Below are positions 34,201 through 46,553 of a stretch of DNA of 64,000 bases, one piece after another. The notes beneath the pieces were generated by a model that was not told the DNA's origin, made no database searches, and saw only the letters and a list, made by a program, of their open reading frames with translations. The stretch lies in contig NZ_CP031264.1 in NCBI RefSeq assembly GCF_003258605.2, forward strand, positions 5,944,232 to 6,008,231. Direction: 5' to 3'. The stretch comes from Peterkaempfera bronchialis. GTDB taxonomy: Bacteria; Actinomycetota; Actinomycetes; Streptomycetales; Streptomycetaceae. Position 1 is the first letter of the stretch, and each line of letters begins with the position of its first letter. Both the position numbers and the translations under genes were made by a program.

Positions 34201-37200
34201 CCGACTGCGCGACCGGCTGGCCTCGGCCCTCGGCATCCGGCTGCCCGCCACCCTGGCCTTCGACCACCCCACCCCAGCCGCGCTCGCCGACCATCTGCGC
34301 ACCGAACTGGCGCCGACCCCGAAGCCCGCAGCCACCCGAACCGCCGACCGACCCGACCGGCCCGACCACGACGACCCCATCGCCATCGTCGCGGTGGGGT
34401 GCCGCTACCCCGGCGGCGTCCGCTCCGCCGAGGACCTCTGGCAGCTGGTGGACCAAGGCACCGATGCGGTCGGCGCCTTCCCTCTCGACCGGGGCTGGGA
34501 CGTCGACAGCCTCTTCGACGAGGACCCCGACCGGCCCGGCACCTCCTACGCCCGCGAGGGCGGATTCCTGTATGACGCGGACCGCTTCGACGCCGCCCAC
34601 TTCGGGATCAGCCCCCGCGAGGCCCTGGCGATGGACCCGCAGCAGCGGCTGCTGCTGGAGTGCGCCTGGGAGACCTTCGAACGGGCCGGTATCGACCCCG
34701 CCTCGGTCAAGGGCAGCAGGACCGGGGTCTTCGCCGGGGTGATGTTCGGCGACTACGGGACGCGGCTGCACCGCCGGATACCCGACGGCGTCGAAGGCTA
34801 CCTGGGCAACGGCAGCGCCGGCAGCGTCGCCTCCGGCCGCGTCTCCTACACCTTCGGCCTGCAAGGGCCCGCCATCACCGTGGACACGGCCTGCTCGTCG
34901 TCGCTGGTGGCGCTCCACCTGGCGGTGCGGTCGCTGCGCTCGGGCGAGTGCGCGCTGGCCCTGGCCGGCGGGGTGACCGTGATGGCCACCCCCTCCCCGT
35001 TCGTCGAGTTCAGCCGGCAGCGGGCGCTCTCCCCGTCCGGCCGCTGCAAGGCGTTCTCGGCGGCGGCGGACGGTACGGCCTTCGGCGAGGGCGCCGGCCT
35101 GCTGCTGCTGGAACGGCTCTCCGACGCGCGGCGCCATGGGCACCCGGTACTGGCCGTGATCCGGGGCAGCGCCGTCAACCAGGACGGCGCCTCCAACGGC
35201 CTGACCGCGCCCAACGGCCCCGCGCAGCAGCGGGTGATCCAGGAGGCGCTGGCCGACGCCGAGCTGACCGCCGATCAGGTGGACGCGGTGGAGGCGCATG
35301 GCACCGGCACCGCGCTGGGCGACCCCATCGAGGCGCAGGCCCTGCTGGCGACCTACGGCCAGGACCGCCCGCAGGACCGGCCGCTACGGCTGGGATCGCT
35401 CAAGTCCAACATCGGGCACACCCAGGCAGCCGCCGGGGTCGCCGGAGTCATCAAGATGGTCCAGGCGATCCGCCACGCCACCCTGCCAAGGACCCTCCAC
35501 CTGGACCGGCCGTCACCGCATGTGGACTGGTCCGCCGGGGCGGTGGAACTGCTGGCCGAGGCGGCCCCCTGGCCGCAGACCGGCCGCCCCCGGCGGGCCG
35601 GGGTCTCCTCCTTCGGCGTCAGCGGCACCAATGCCCACCTGATCCTGGAGCAGGCGCCGGACGACCCCGCCGAACCCCGGCCCCCACGCCCGCGGACCGA
35701 CCCCGCCACCGTGCCCTGGGTGGTCTCCGCCCGCAGCGAGGCCGCGCTCGACGCCCAGCTGGCACAACTGCGGGACACCGCCGCGCTGCTGGACCCGGTG
35801 GACGCCGGGCTCTCGCTGGCCACCGGACGGGCCCGGCTGCCGCACCGGGCCGTGGTGGTCGGCGGAGACTTCGACCGCCCGGAGCGGGGACGCGCCTCCG
35901 GCGGCAGGCTGGCGGTGCTCTTCACCGGCCAGGGCGCCCAGCGGCCCGGCATGGGGGAGGAGCTGTATGACGCCTTCCCGGCCTTCGCCGACGCTTACGA
36001 CGAGGTCTGCGCCGCCCTGGACGCCCATCTGGAGCAGCCGGTCCGCGAGGTGGTCCGCACCCGCCCCGACCTGCTGGACCAGACCGCCTACACCCAGGCC
36101 GCGCTCTTCGCCGTCGAGGTGGCGCTGTACCGGCTGGTCGCCTCCTGGGGCGTCACCCCCGACGCGGTCGGCGGCCACTCCGTGGGCGAACTCGCCGCCG
36201 CCCATGTCGCGGGCGTGCTCACCCTGGAGGACGCGGCGGCCCTGGTGGCCGCCCGAGGCCGACTGATGCAGGCGCTCCCGCCCGGCGGCGCGATGGTGTC
36301 GCTGCGCGCCGCCGAGGCCGACGTCCGGCCGCTGCTGGACGGCCGGGTGGACATCGCCGCCGTCAACGGCCCGCAGGCGGTGGTCGTCTCCGGCGACGAG
36401 GACGCGGTCCTGCGGGTGGCGGCGCACTTCGCCACGGCCAAGCGGCTCAAGGTCTCGCACGCCTTCCACTCCGCCCATATGGACGCCATGCTCGGCGACT
36501 TCCGCACCGTCGCCGAAAGCCTCACCTACCACGCCCCGGCCGTCCCGGTGGTCTCCCTGCTGACCGGCCGGATGGCCGACCCGGACGACCTCTGCTCGGC
36601 CGACCACTGGGTCCGCCATGCCCGCCTGCCCGTCCGGTTCGCCGACGGCGTCCGCACCCTGCACGGCGAGGGCATACGGACCTTCCTGGAACTCGGCCCC
36701 GACGGCGTCCTCACCGCCATGGCGCAGGAGTGCCTGAACGGCGCCGGGGACGCGGTCCTCGCCGCAGCGCAGCGCCGTGGCCGCCCCGAGGCCCGGTCGC
36801 TGGTCACCGCCCTCGGACGGCTGCACGCCACCGGCACCGAGATCGACTGGGCAGCCTTCTTCGCCCCCACCGGCGCCCGCCGCACCGACCTGCCCACCTA
36901 TGCCTTCCAGCGGCAGCGGTACTGGCTGGACGCCGAGCCGGACGGCGGTGACGCGCTGTCGATCGGCCAACGCCCGGCCGCACACCCGCTGCTGGGCGCG
37001 GCGGTCCCGCTGGCCGACGGCGACGGGGTGCTGCTCACCGGCAGGCTGTCGCTGCGCACCCATCCCTGGCTGGCCGACCACGCCGTGCGGGGCACGGTCC
37101 TGCTGCCCGGCACGGCCTTTGTGGAACTGGCCGTCCGCGCCGGGGACGAGGTCGGCTGCGACACCCTGGACGACCTGGTCATCGAGGCGCCGCTGGCCCT

Positions 37201-40200
37201 GCCCGCGCAGGGCGGGGTGCTGCTCCAGGTCCGGGTGGGCGCCCCGGACGCCACCGGTCGCAGGCCGGTCTCCGTACACGCCTGCGCCGAGGAGGAGCAG
37301 GACGGTACCGGCGCCGACGCGGTCTGGGTGCGGCACGCCGCCGGGTTCCTCGCGGCCGGCGGCCCGGACGGCGCCGCCGAGCCGTTCGCGCCCATGGTGT
37401 GGCCGCCGGTCGGCGCCGAGCCGGTGGACCTGGACGGCGCCTATGACCGGCTGGCCGGCAGCGGCCATGGCTATGGGCCGGTCTTCCGGGGGCTGCGGGC
37501 AGTGTGGCGGCGCGGCGAGGAGGTCTATGCCGAGGTGGCCCTGCCGGATGACGCCCGGCAGACCGCCGCCGGATTCGGCCTGCACCCCGCCCTGCTGGAC
37601 GCCGCGCTGCACGCGGACATCGTGACCGCCCCCGACGACGGCTCCGCCGGTCGGCTGCGGCTGCCCTTCTCCTGGAGCACCGTACGGCTGCTCGCCCCGG
37701 GCGCCGCCGCACTGCGGGTGCGGCTGGTGCGCACCGGGGACGACGCGGTCGCGCTGGACGCCGCCGACGCCTCCGGCGCCCCGGTGGTCTCGGTCGGCGC
37801 GCTGCTGACCCGGCCGGTCCCGGATGGCGGGGTGGCGGCCCCGGGCGGCTCCGCTCATCGGTCGCTGCTCCGGCTCGACTGGGTTCCCATACCCGGGACG
37901 GCCCCCTCCGGCAGTGGCCCGGCGCCGCTGCCACGGGGGTGGGTGGTCCTCGGGGGCGAGACCGCGCCCTTCGAAGGGCGGACCCTCCCCGACCTGGCCG
38001 CCGTCGGCGACCTGGTGCAGGCGGGAGGCGCGGTGCCCGAGGTGGTGGTGGCACCCCTCGCGGCGGACCCCGCCGGTGACGGGACGCCGCCTACGGAAGC
38101 GCTGCACACGGCCGCCCACCGGGCGCTCGCCCTGGTGCAGCAGTGGCTCGCCGACGACCGGCTCGCCTCCGCGACCCTGGTGGTGGCGACCAGCGGCGCG
38201 GTGACCGGCGCGGCGGGCGGTACGGTGACCGACCTGGCGCACGCGGCCGTCTGGGGCCTGGTGCGGTCCGCCCAGGCGGAGCACCCCGGCCGGATCGTGC
38301 TGGCCGACCTGGCCGACCTGGCCGACCCGGCGCTGGTCGCCGGGGTGGAGTCCGGAGAACCGCAGTTCGCGGTGCGGGCTGGAGCCGTGCTGGCACCCCG
38401 GCTGGCGCGGACTCCGGGCGGCCCCGCCACGGCCGCCCCGGCGACACCGCTGGACCCCGAGGGCCTGGTACTGATCACCGGCGGCACGGGGATGCTCGGC
38501 GGGGTGTTCGCCCGCCACCTGGTGACCGAACGCGGAGCCCGCCATCTGCTGCTGGTCAGCAGGGCCGGACGGGACGCCGCCGGAGCCGCCCGGCTGGAGG
38601 CCGACCTGACGGCGCTCGGCGCCGAAGTCACCGTGGCCGCCTGCGACATCGCCGACCGGGACGCGCTGGCCGCCCTGCTGGACCGCACCGGCCGCCCGCT
38701 GACCGCAGTGGTGCACGCGGCGGGCGTGCTCGACGACGGCGTCATCGCCTCCCTGACCCCCGACCGGATGGACGCCGTGCTGCGCCCCAAGGCTGACGCC
38801 GCACTCCATCTGCATGAGCTGACCCGAGACAGCGACCTCGCCGCCTTTGTGCTCTTCTCCTCCGTCGCCGGCACCCTCGGCGGCCCCGGCCAGGGCAATT
38901 ACGCGGCGGCCAACGCCTTCCTGGACGCCCTGGCGCAGCACCGCCGCGCCCACGGGCTGCCGGCCACCTCGCTCGCCTGGGGCCTCTGGGCGCAGCAGAG
39001 CGGCATGGCCGCCACCCTGGACACCGCCGACCGCAGCCGGATGGCCCGGGACGGCATGCGTCCGCTCGCACCCGAGCAGGGCGTGCAACTCTTCGACGCG
39101 GCCGGTGCGCTGGACGAGGCGGCACTGATCGCCGCCCGGCTGGACCTCGCCGCGATACGGACCCGGCCGGAACCGGTGCCGCCGCTGCTGCGGGGCCTGG
39201 TACGGGCCCCCGTCCGGCGCGGCGGCGAGAGCGGCGCGGAGAGCGGCGGCGAGGCGGTGTCCTGGCGGCGCCGACTGGCCGACCGGCCGGAGGAGCAGCG
39301 CGAGGCCGCCCTGCTGGAGCTGGTACGCGCCCAGGTGGCGCTGGTGCTGGGCTTCGGCGGCCCGGACGGCGTCGATCCGGCGCAGAGCCTGGTGGAGGCG
39401 GGCTTTGACTCGCTCACCGCCGTGGAACTGCGCAACCGGCTCGCCACGGCGACCGGGCTGCGGCTGTCGACCACGCTGGTCTTCGACCACTCCACGCCAT
39501 CCGCGCTCGCCAAGCACCTCCAGGCGGAGATCGCCGCCGACCTGCCTCAAACACCCACCACCGCCGCTGCTTCCGGCACCGCAGACCCGGCGGAGACCCT
39601 GGCCGCGCTCTTCCGCGAAGCCTGCCGGTCCGGCCGGTCCCAGCAGGGTTTCGCCTTCCTGCGCGGGGCCGCGCTGCTCCGGCCGTCCTTCGCCGCCGCC
39701 CCCGACTTCGGCCGCGACCTGGCGCCGGTCAGGCTGGCCTCCGGCGGCGGGGACCGGCCCGGCATCCTCTGCCTCTCCTCCTATGTCGCCCTGGGCGGCG
39801 TCCACGAATATGTGCGCTTCGCCTCCCACCTCCGGGGCAGCCATGACCTTCTGGCGCTGCCCAACCCCGGCTTCGAGCGGTCCGATCCGCTCCCGGGGAG
39901 CAGGGAGGCGGTCCTGGCCATGCACACCGAGACCGCCCGCCGCCGGCAGGCTGCGGACGGCCCGGTCGTGCTGCTGGGGTCCTCCTCCGGCGGCGTCCTC
40001 GCCCACGCGGTGGCGAGCCGCCTCGCCGAGGACGGGACACCGCCCGCCGCCGTCGTACTGCTGGACAGCTACCCGCCGACGGGCGTCGACTCCCCGCTGC
40101 GCGGCTTCCTGGACCGGCTGGTCGAGGGCATGTACGCCCGCGAGGAGGCGTTCGCCGGTCTGGACGCCGCCCGGCTGACCGCGATGAGCCGCTACTTCGA

Positions 40201-40426
40201 CCTCTTCGCCGACTGGCAGCCGGCCCCGCTGCCGGTCCCCACCCTGCTGCTGCGCGCCTCGCAGCCGCTGCCCGGGACCGGCCCGGAGGAGGAGTGGCGG
40301 ACCTCCTGGCGCGAGGCACGCACGGTCACCGAGGTGCCCGGCGACCACTTCACCCTGATGGAGGCGCACGCCGGAACCACCGCTCAGGCCGTACGGGACT
40401 GGCTGGACGCGACCCTGGGCGGCTGA
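31269..40426 (+). CDS. Hybrid loading PKS with TE (PKS D), frame-broken: AL-KR0-ACP / KS-AT-DH-KR-ACP-TE
   Basis: ATG 31269 follows AAGGTAGGG. The acyl-ligase spans about 1-520: [10 protein letters not shown] near 173, YGSTETGG near 313, YRTGDL near 392, catalytic Lys500. A KR-like region (about 525-864) is dead: the nucleotide motif reads GPLGGPG, the LDD region is deleted and the catalytic Tyr is His (GHADHAAAG). The frame breaks at C4 run 33859-33862; one extra C joins the halves into 3052 residues. Then ACP (LGFDSL about 970), KS (Cys about 1209), AT (GHSVG about 1637, HAFH, malonyl), DH (HAVRG about 1938), KR (LDD; Tyr about 2545), ACP (AGFDSL about 2711) and TE (GSSSGG about 2906, DHFTLME about 3026). 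Expected chemistry: adenylate and load a carboxylic acid, extend once with malonate, reduce and dehydrate to an acrylate-type acyl chain, release. Given the mqn genes, 1,4-dihydroxy-6-naphthoate or a relative is the likely starter; this is inference. Confidence 0.9.
33859..33862 (+). other. Frame break in PKS D (C4 run where C5 is expected)
   Basis: The frame from 31269 would stop just after position 33900, while the ACP-to-TE part reads from an upstream open frame shifted by one base. Adding one C to GCCCCG gives a continuous path ([14 protein letters not shown]) into the ACP. It is the same motif and the same type of change as the break in PKS B. Confidence 0.8.
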
Positions 40427-40448
40427 CCGTCCGCACCCAGCAGAACGA

Positions 40449-40484
40449 CTGTGGCCCGGCCGCCGGAAGGCGACCGGGCCACAG
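40449..40484. terminator. Bidirectional hairpin terminator between PKS D and the ABC permease
   Basis: Perfect 11-bp inverted repeat: arms at 40449-40459 and 40474-40484 (CTGTGGCCCGG and its complement) with a 14-nt loop. It sits in the 76-bp gap between two convergent genes, as expected for an actinobacterial GC-rich terminator without a U-tract. Confidence 0.75.
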
Positions 40485-40502
40485 CCCTGTGGTGCGGTGG
40501 CG

Positions 40503-41372
40503 TCAGCTGCTCGCCGACCGGTACTTGCGCACCGCGAGGGTGCGGCAGACCGCGACGACGACAACCGACCAGAGGACCGAGACCAGCGTGGCGTGCTGCA
40601 TCGGCCAGACGTCGGAGTGGGTGAGGCCCGGGTTGCCGAAGAGGTCCCGGCACGCCTGGACGGTCGCGCTGATCGGGTTCCACTCGGCGGCGTACCGCAG
40701 GACGGCGGGCAGCGTGGCCGGGGCGACAAAGGCGTTGGACAGGAATGTCAGCGGGAAGAGCCAGATGAAGTTGGAACCGGCCGCCGCCTCGGGCGACTTC
40801 ACGGAGAGCCCGATCAGCACGCCGATCCAGGAGAGCGCATAGCCGAGCAGAAGCAGCAGCAGAAACGCCCCCGCCGCCTTGAGGAAGCCATGGTGGATCC
40901 GCCAGCCGACCACCAGCGCACAGCCGATCATCACCGCGATGACGATGAGGTTCTGCACGAAGTCGGCGGCGGTGCGCCCGGTGAGCAGCGCACCGCGTGC
41001 CATCGGCAGCGAGCGGAACCGGTCCACCATGCCCCGGTGCAGATCGGTGGCCATGCTGACGCTGCTGGTGCCGGCCGTCACAAAGGCCACGGTCTGGGCG
41101 AAGAAGCCCGGCATCATGAATTCGCGATAGGCCATGGTTCCGCCGCCGCCGGGAATGCCGAAGGAACCGGCGAAGATATAGGCGAAGAGCAGGACGAACA
41201 CCACCGGCTGCACCAGGGACAGCAGCAGGACCTCGGGAATCCGGAACATCCGGACGAGATTCCGCCGGGTGATGACCCAGGAGTCGTGCAGGGATCTCAG
41301 CAGGCCGTCGGGCCGGAATCCGTCCGCCTCGTCCACCGTCGCCACGGGTGCCGTGGTCGCCGCCACCGTCAT
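40503..41372 (-). CDS. ABC-2 type exporter, membrane subunit (DrrB-like)
   Basis: A 289-residue membrane protein with about six hydrophobic segments and the ABC-2 permease look of daunorubicin-exporter DrrB proteins: an early amphipathic stretch (SWVITRRNLVRMFR), a central RFRSLPMARGALL loop and ATLPAVLRYAAEWNPIS near the C-terminus. Its ATG (41372) overlaps the stop of the ATPase gene as TGATG. GTG at 41375 is also in frame, but the AAGGAG site is better spaced for the ATG. It ends the minus-strand operon and probably exports the polyketide for self-protection. The substrate is inferred from context. Confidence 0.9.
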   Translation of the reverse strand: MTVAATTAPVATVDEADGFRPDGLLRSLHDSWVITRRNLVRMFRIPEVLLLSLVQPVVFVLLFAYIFAGSFGIPGGGGTMAYREFMMPGFFAQTVAFVTAGTSSVSMATDLHRGMVDRFRSLPMARGALLTGRTAADFVQNLIVIAVMIGCALVVGWRIHHGFLKAAGAFLLLLLLGYALSWIGVLIGLSVKSPEAAAGSNFIWLFPLTFLSNAFVAPATLPAVLRYAAEWNPISATVQACRDLFGNPGLTHSDVWPMQHATLVSVLWSVVVVAVCRTLAVRKYRSASS

Positions 41373-42346
41373 CACTGCTCCTTCTCGTTCTTCGCGGTGG
41401 CGCCGGCCGCCGCACGGTCCCCGGTGAGGGCCAGGAAGACCTCGTCCAGGGTGGGGCGGCGCAGGCCGATGTCGTCGATCTCCACGGAGGCCGCGTCCAG
41501 GGCCAGGATCGCCTCGGCGAGCAGTCGCACCCCGCCCTCGACCGGGACCGAGATCTGCCGGTCGGTCAGGTCCACGGTCGGCTTGCCGAGGCCCAGCCGG
41601 GCGAGGATCGACACCGCGTCCTCGATCTGCTCGGGTCCGCGTACCACCACCTCGATGCGCTGGTGCCCGGTCTCGGCCTTGAGCGCGGCGGGCGTGCCCC
41701 GGGCGATCACCCGGCCGTGGTCGACCACCGCGATGTCATGGGCGAGGCGGTCGGCCTCCTCCAGGTACTGGGTGGTCAGCAGCAGCGTCGTACCGTCCGA
41801 GACCAGCGCCTCGATGGACTCCCAGAGCATCAGCCGGCTGCCCGGGTCCAGGCCCGCCGAGGGCTCGTCCAGGAAGAGCACCGGCGGACGCACCACCAGG
41901 GCGGCGGCGAGGTCCAGGCGGCGGCGCATGCCGCCGGAGTAGGTGCTGGACATCCGGTCGGCCGCGTCGGTCAGCCGGAACCGCTCCAGCAGCTCGTCGG
42001 CCCGGCGGATGGCCGTCCGCTTCCGCATGCCGTAGAGCTCGCCGACCATGCGCAGGTTCTCCCGGCCCGTCAGCCGCTCGTCCACGGCGGCGAACTGGCC
42101 GGAGAGCCCGATGGAGCGGCGGACCTGAGCGGGTGAGCGGACCACGTCATGGCCGGCCACGGTGGCGGTGCCCGCGTCGGGCCGCAGCAGGGTGGTCAGC
42201 AGGCGGACCGTGGTGGTCTTGCCCGCGCCATTGGGCCCCAGCAGCCCCAGCACGCTGCCCTCCGGGACCTCCAGGTCCACTCCGTCGAGTGCTCTCACCT
42301 CGCCGAATGACTTCACCAGGCCCTCGGCGTGAATAGCGCCCGGCAT
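41372..42346 (-). CDS. ABC-2 type exporter, ATP-binding subunit (DrrA-like)
   Basis: A 324-residue ATPase with Walker A GPNGAGKTT at 37-45, signature YSGGMRRRLDLAAAL about 138-152 and Walker B VLFLDEPSAGLD about 157-168. The C-terminal extension of about 100 residues is typical of DrrA-type resistance ATPases. ATG 42346 has GGAG eight bases upstream; the in-frame ATG 30 bases further up is less well placed. It is translationally coupled to the permease. It would power efflux of the compound made by this cluster. Confidence 0.92.
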   Translation of the reverse strand: MPGAIHAEGLVKSFGEVRALDGVDLEVPEGSVLGLLGPNGAGKTTTVRLLTTLLRPDAGTATVAGHDVVRSPAQVRRSIGLSGQFAAVDERLTGRENLRMVGELYGMRKRTAIRRADELLERFRLTDAADRMSSTYSGGMRRRLDLAAALVVRPPVLFLDEPSAGLDPGSRLMLWESIEALVSDGTTLLLTTQYLEEADRLAHDIAVVDHGRVIARGTPAALKAETGHQRIEVVVRGPEQIEDAVSILARLGLGKPTVDLTDRQISVPVEGGVRLLAEAILALDAASVEIDDIGLRRPTLDEVFLALTGDRAAAGATAKNEKEQ

Positions 42347-42410
42347 GGACTTCTCCGTCCTGTCTGCGGAAGGCACCGGGCGGTGCCCCGCGTTCTGAGT
42401 GGAATTCCCG

Positions 42411-42456
42411 GCCGCCCGGCTGCCCGGCCCATCGGGGCACGGCGCGGCCGGGCGGC
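42411..42456 (-). terminator. Hairpin downstream of the small DUF5988-type gene
   Basis: Arms at 42411-42420 (GCCGCCCGGC) and 42447-42456 are a perfect 10-bp inverted repeat with a 26-nt loop that can itself pair weakly. It lies in the 150-bp gap between the small gene and the ABC ATPase gene. It could end or attenuate the mqnA-mqnC transcript before the exporter genes. Confidence 0.45.
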
Positions 42457-42496
42457 TTCTCGGGTCTCTCGGTTTCTCGACGTACCGGTCGTCGGG

Positions 42497-42715
42497 CTAT
42501 TCGGCGATATAGGTCCGGCCGACCCAGACGAACACCTGGAGTTCACGGTCGCCGTGGCGGATCTTCTCCGGCGACGGCTCGAAGTGCTCATAGCGATTGC
42601 CGCGGGCGATCTTCAGGGTGGCGTTGCGGTCCGCCACGTACCGGATTCGCTCGTCCTCCTTGAGCTGCGACGAGACTCCGCCGCGGAGGATCACATTCGC
42701 TTCTTCTGTCAGCAT
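42497..42715 (-). CDS. Small conserved protein, DUF5988-like
   Basis: A 72-residue acidic soluble protein (MLTEEANVILRGG start; RYVADRNATLKI; NRYEHFEPSPE; VFVWVGRTYIAE end). This pattern matches my memory of DUF5988, a family of 60-75 residue proteins common in actinobacterial natural-product clusters with no known function. It starts 38 bp after the mqnC stop, on the same strand. No catalytic motif is visible. The gene is supported by codon use and an intact frame. Confidence 0.8.
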   Translation of the reverse strand: MLTEEANVILRGGVSSQLKEDERIRYVADRNATLKIARGNRYEHFEPSPEKIRHGDRELQVFVWVGRTYIAE

Positions 42716-42752
42716 GGCAGGCCGTTCCTTCCTCGGTTCTGCAGCGGGCGGC

Positions 42753-44923
<2,171 letters not shown>

Positions 44924-44950
44924 TCAGTGCTCCCAGCGTTTTCGAGGATC

Positions 44951-44998
44951 GGGACAGCAGGGCGGCGGGACAGCAGGACGGCGGGACAGCGGAGTCGA
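44951..44998 (-). repeat. Three tandem 16-bp repeats between thioesterase and mqnA genes
   Basis: Units start at 44951, 44967 and 44983, each opening GGGACAGC; the first two differ at one base and the third is diverged at its end. They fill half of the 94-bp gap within the operon. Function unknown; they may only be a slippage product. Confidence 0.8.
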
Positions 44999-45014
44999 TG
45001 AGGCCGGACGGCCG

Positions 45015-45782
45015 CTACGCACCGTGCGGCACGGCGGTCAGGGCGAAGTGCTCGGCGAGCACCGCCATCACGTCCGCCGCGCGGCTGGAGAGGTAGAAGT
45101 GCCCGCCGGGGAAGACCCGCAGGTCGAACCCGCCGGTGGTGTGGTCGCTCCAGGCGCGGGCCTCGTCCAGGGTGGTCCTGGGGTCGTCGTCGCCGACCAG
45201 GACGGTGATCGGGCACTGCACCGTGGCCCCGTCCGCACTGCGGTAGGTCTCCACCGCCCGGTAGTCGCTGCGGATCGCCGGAAGGATCATGCGCAGCAGC
45301 TCCTCGTCCCCAAGGAGCTTCGCATCGGTCCCGCTCAGTGCGCGCAGCTCGGCCACGATGCCGTCGTCGTCGCGCCGGTGCACCCGCTCGTCCCGGTTCC
45401 GGGACGGCGCCCGGCGGCCCGAGGCGAAGATCTGCACCGGGCCGCTGCCGGCCTGTTCCATGCGCCGCGCCACCTCGAAGGCGACCACGGCGCCCATGCT
45501 GTGGCCGAAGAAGGTCAGCGGCCGGTCGTCCCAGCCGCCGAGCGCCCGGGTGACGCTCTCCGCCAGCTCCTCGATCGAGTCGACGCCCTTCTCCTTGCGC
45601 CGGTCCTGCCGCCCCGGGTACTGCACGGCGAGCACGTCCACATCCGGGCTCAGCTCGGCCGAGACCGGGAAGTAGAAGCTCGCCGAGCCGCCGGCGTGCG
45701 GAAAGCAGACCAGGCGTCGGCTTGCGTCGGGAGCGGGGTGGAACCTGCGGCACCACAGGTCGTCCGTGGGGGGTGGACTCAT
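45015..45782 (-). CDS. Type II (editing) thioesterase
   Basis: A 255-residue alpha/beta hydrolase with FPHAGGSASFY at 28-38, nucleophile Ser95 in GHSMG and a C-terminal His in GGHFYLSS. These are hallmarks of free-standing thioesterases in PKS and NRPS clusters, which remove stalled or wrong acyl groups from carrier proteins. It is the first gene of the minus-strand operon with mqnA and mqnC. It could serve all PKS proteins here, or help release the PKS D product. Confidence 0.93.
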   Translation of the reverse strand: MSPPPTDDLWCRRFHPAPDASRRLVCFPHAGGSASFYFPVSAELSPDVDVLAVQYPGRQDRRKEKGVDSIEELAESVTRALGGWDDRPLTFFGHSMGAVVAFEVARRMEQAGSGPVQIFASGRRAPSRNRDERVHRRDDDGIVAELRALSGTDAKLLGDEELLRMILPAIRSDYRAVETYRSADGATVQCPITVLVGDDDPRTTLDEARAWSDHTTGGFDLRVFPGGHFYLSSRAADVMAVLAEHFALTAVPHGA

Positions 45783-46109
45783 GGGACTGACGTGTCCTTC
45801 CAGCGAATCGGCGCACCGGGACCAGAGCGGTGGGCGCGGGACGTCCCGACGGAATCGGGCACTGGTGTGCGGCGCGAGCGGTGTGCTGCCCGTCGGGGCC
45901 CACTATCCAGCGCGCCCCGACGGGCAGCACAAGGTCTGCCCGGCCGATGCGGCGGAAGTCTGGTCGTTTCCCCGGTTCTTGCCGGGGCCCGGCGGGTGCC
46001 GGTGGTGCTCCCCGGCGGCGGCGACCTAGCCTCGGGGAGTGCGGACCCGGGCGTGGTCAGACCCCGCTCCGCCCCCCTGTGACCGGCACCCTCCCGAGGA
46101 GGTTCGTCC
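45783..46109. promoter_or_regulatory. Divergent intergenic region with a perfect 17-bp inverted repeat
   Basis: This 327-bp gap lies between the minus-strand thioesterase/mqnA/mqnC operon and the plus-strand membrane-protein gene. It should hold both promoters. Arms at 45883-45899 and 45914-45930 (GTGCTGCCCGTCGGGGC and its exact complement) are separated by 14 nt. The repeat could be an operator, or a hairpin in the leader of the minus-strand operon. No clear -35/-10 hexamers were recognised. GAGGAGG just before 46110 is a strong ribosome-binding site. Confidence 0.5.
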
Positions 46110-46553
46110 ATGACGACCGAGACCGCACCCGGCACCGGCGGAGCAGCGCCCGGCACCCGGCGCCGCACCCGGGCCCTGGCCGTGCTCGGCGGGGTGGTCG
46201 CGGCGTTCGCGGTCTGGGTGGTGGCCGTGCCGGTACTGGGCGTGGACCTCGACGCCCGGATGGGCTCGGGGTCCGGGGCGGACCCGCAACGGGTCGGCCC
46301 CGGGGCGGTCCTGGTGGCGAGTCTGCTGGTCGGGCTGGCCGGCTGGGGGCTGCTCGCCCTGCTGGAGCGCGGCGCCCCGGAACGGGCCCGCACCCGGTGG
46401 ACGGCCGTCGCCGTCGTCGTCCTCGTCCTCTCCCTGGCCGGCCCCCTGCCGGGCGGTGCCACCACCGCCGCGAAGGTGGCGCTCACCTGTATGCACCTGG
46501 CGGCCGGGGCGGTGCTCATCCCCCTCCTGTCCCGCTCGGCCACCCGCCGGTGA
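46110..46553 (+). CDS. Small four-helix membrane protein, DUF6069-like
   Basis: A 147-residue protein: polar start (MTTETAPGTGG...), then hydrophobic segments at about 26-45, 70-90, 99-113 and 121-138. The pattern of a helix pair, a charged linker (ERGAPERARTRW) and a CMHLAAGAVLIPLL end fits the DUF6069 family as I remember it; its function is unknown. It has a strong GAGGAGG site. Its stop overlaps a GTG that opens the repeat-coding frame downstream. Confidence 0.75.
   Translation: MTTETAPGTGGAAPGTRRRTRALAVLGGVVAAFAVWVVAVPVLGVDLDARMGSGSGADPQRVGPGAVLVASLLVGLAGWGLLALLERGAPERARTRWTAVAVVVLVLSLAGPLPGGATTAAKVALTCMHLAAGAVLIPLLSRSATRR

Noticed and set aside
35513-40729. Long minus-strand open frame opposite PKS D
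   Set aside because: Shadow of PKS D that also runs through the terminator at 40449-40484 into the permease gene.
40497-41942. Plus-strand open frame over the ABC exporter genes
   Set aside because: The minus strand encodes complete permease and ATPase proteins with all motifs; the plus translation is not protein-like.
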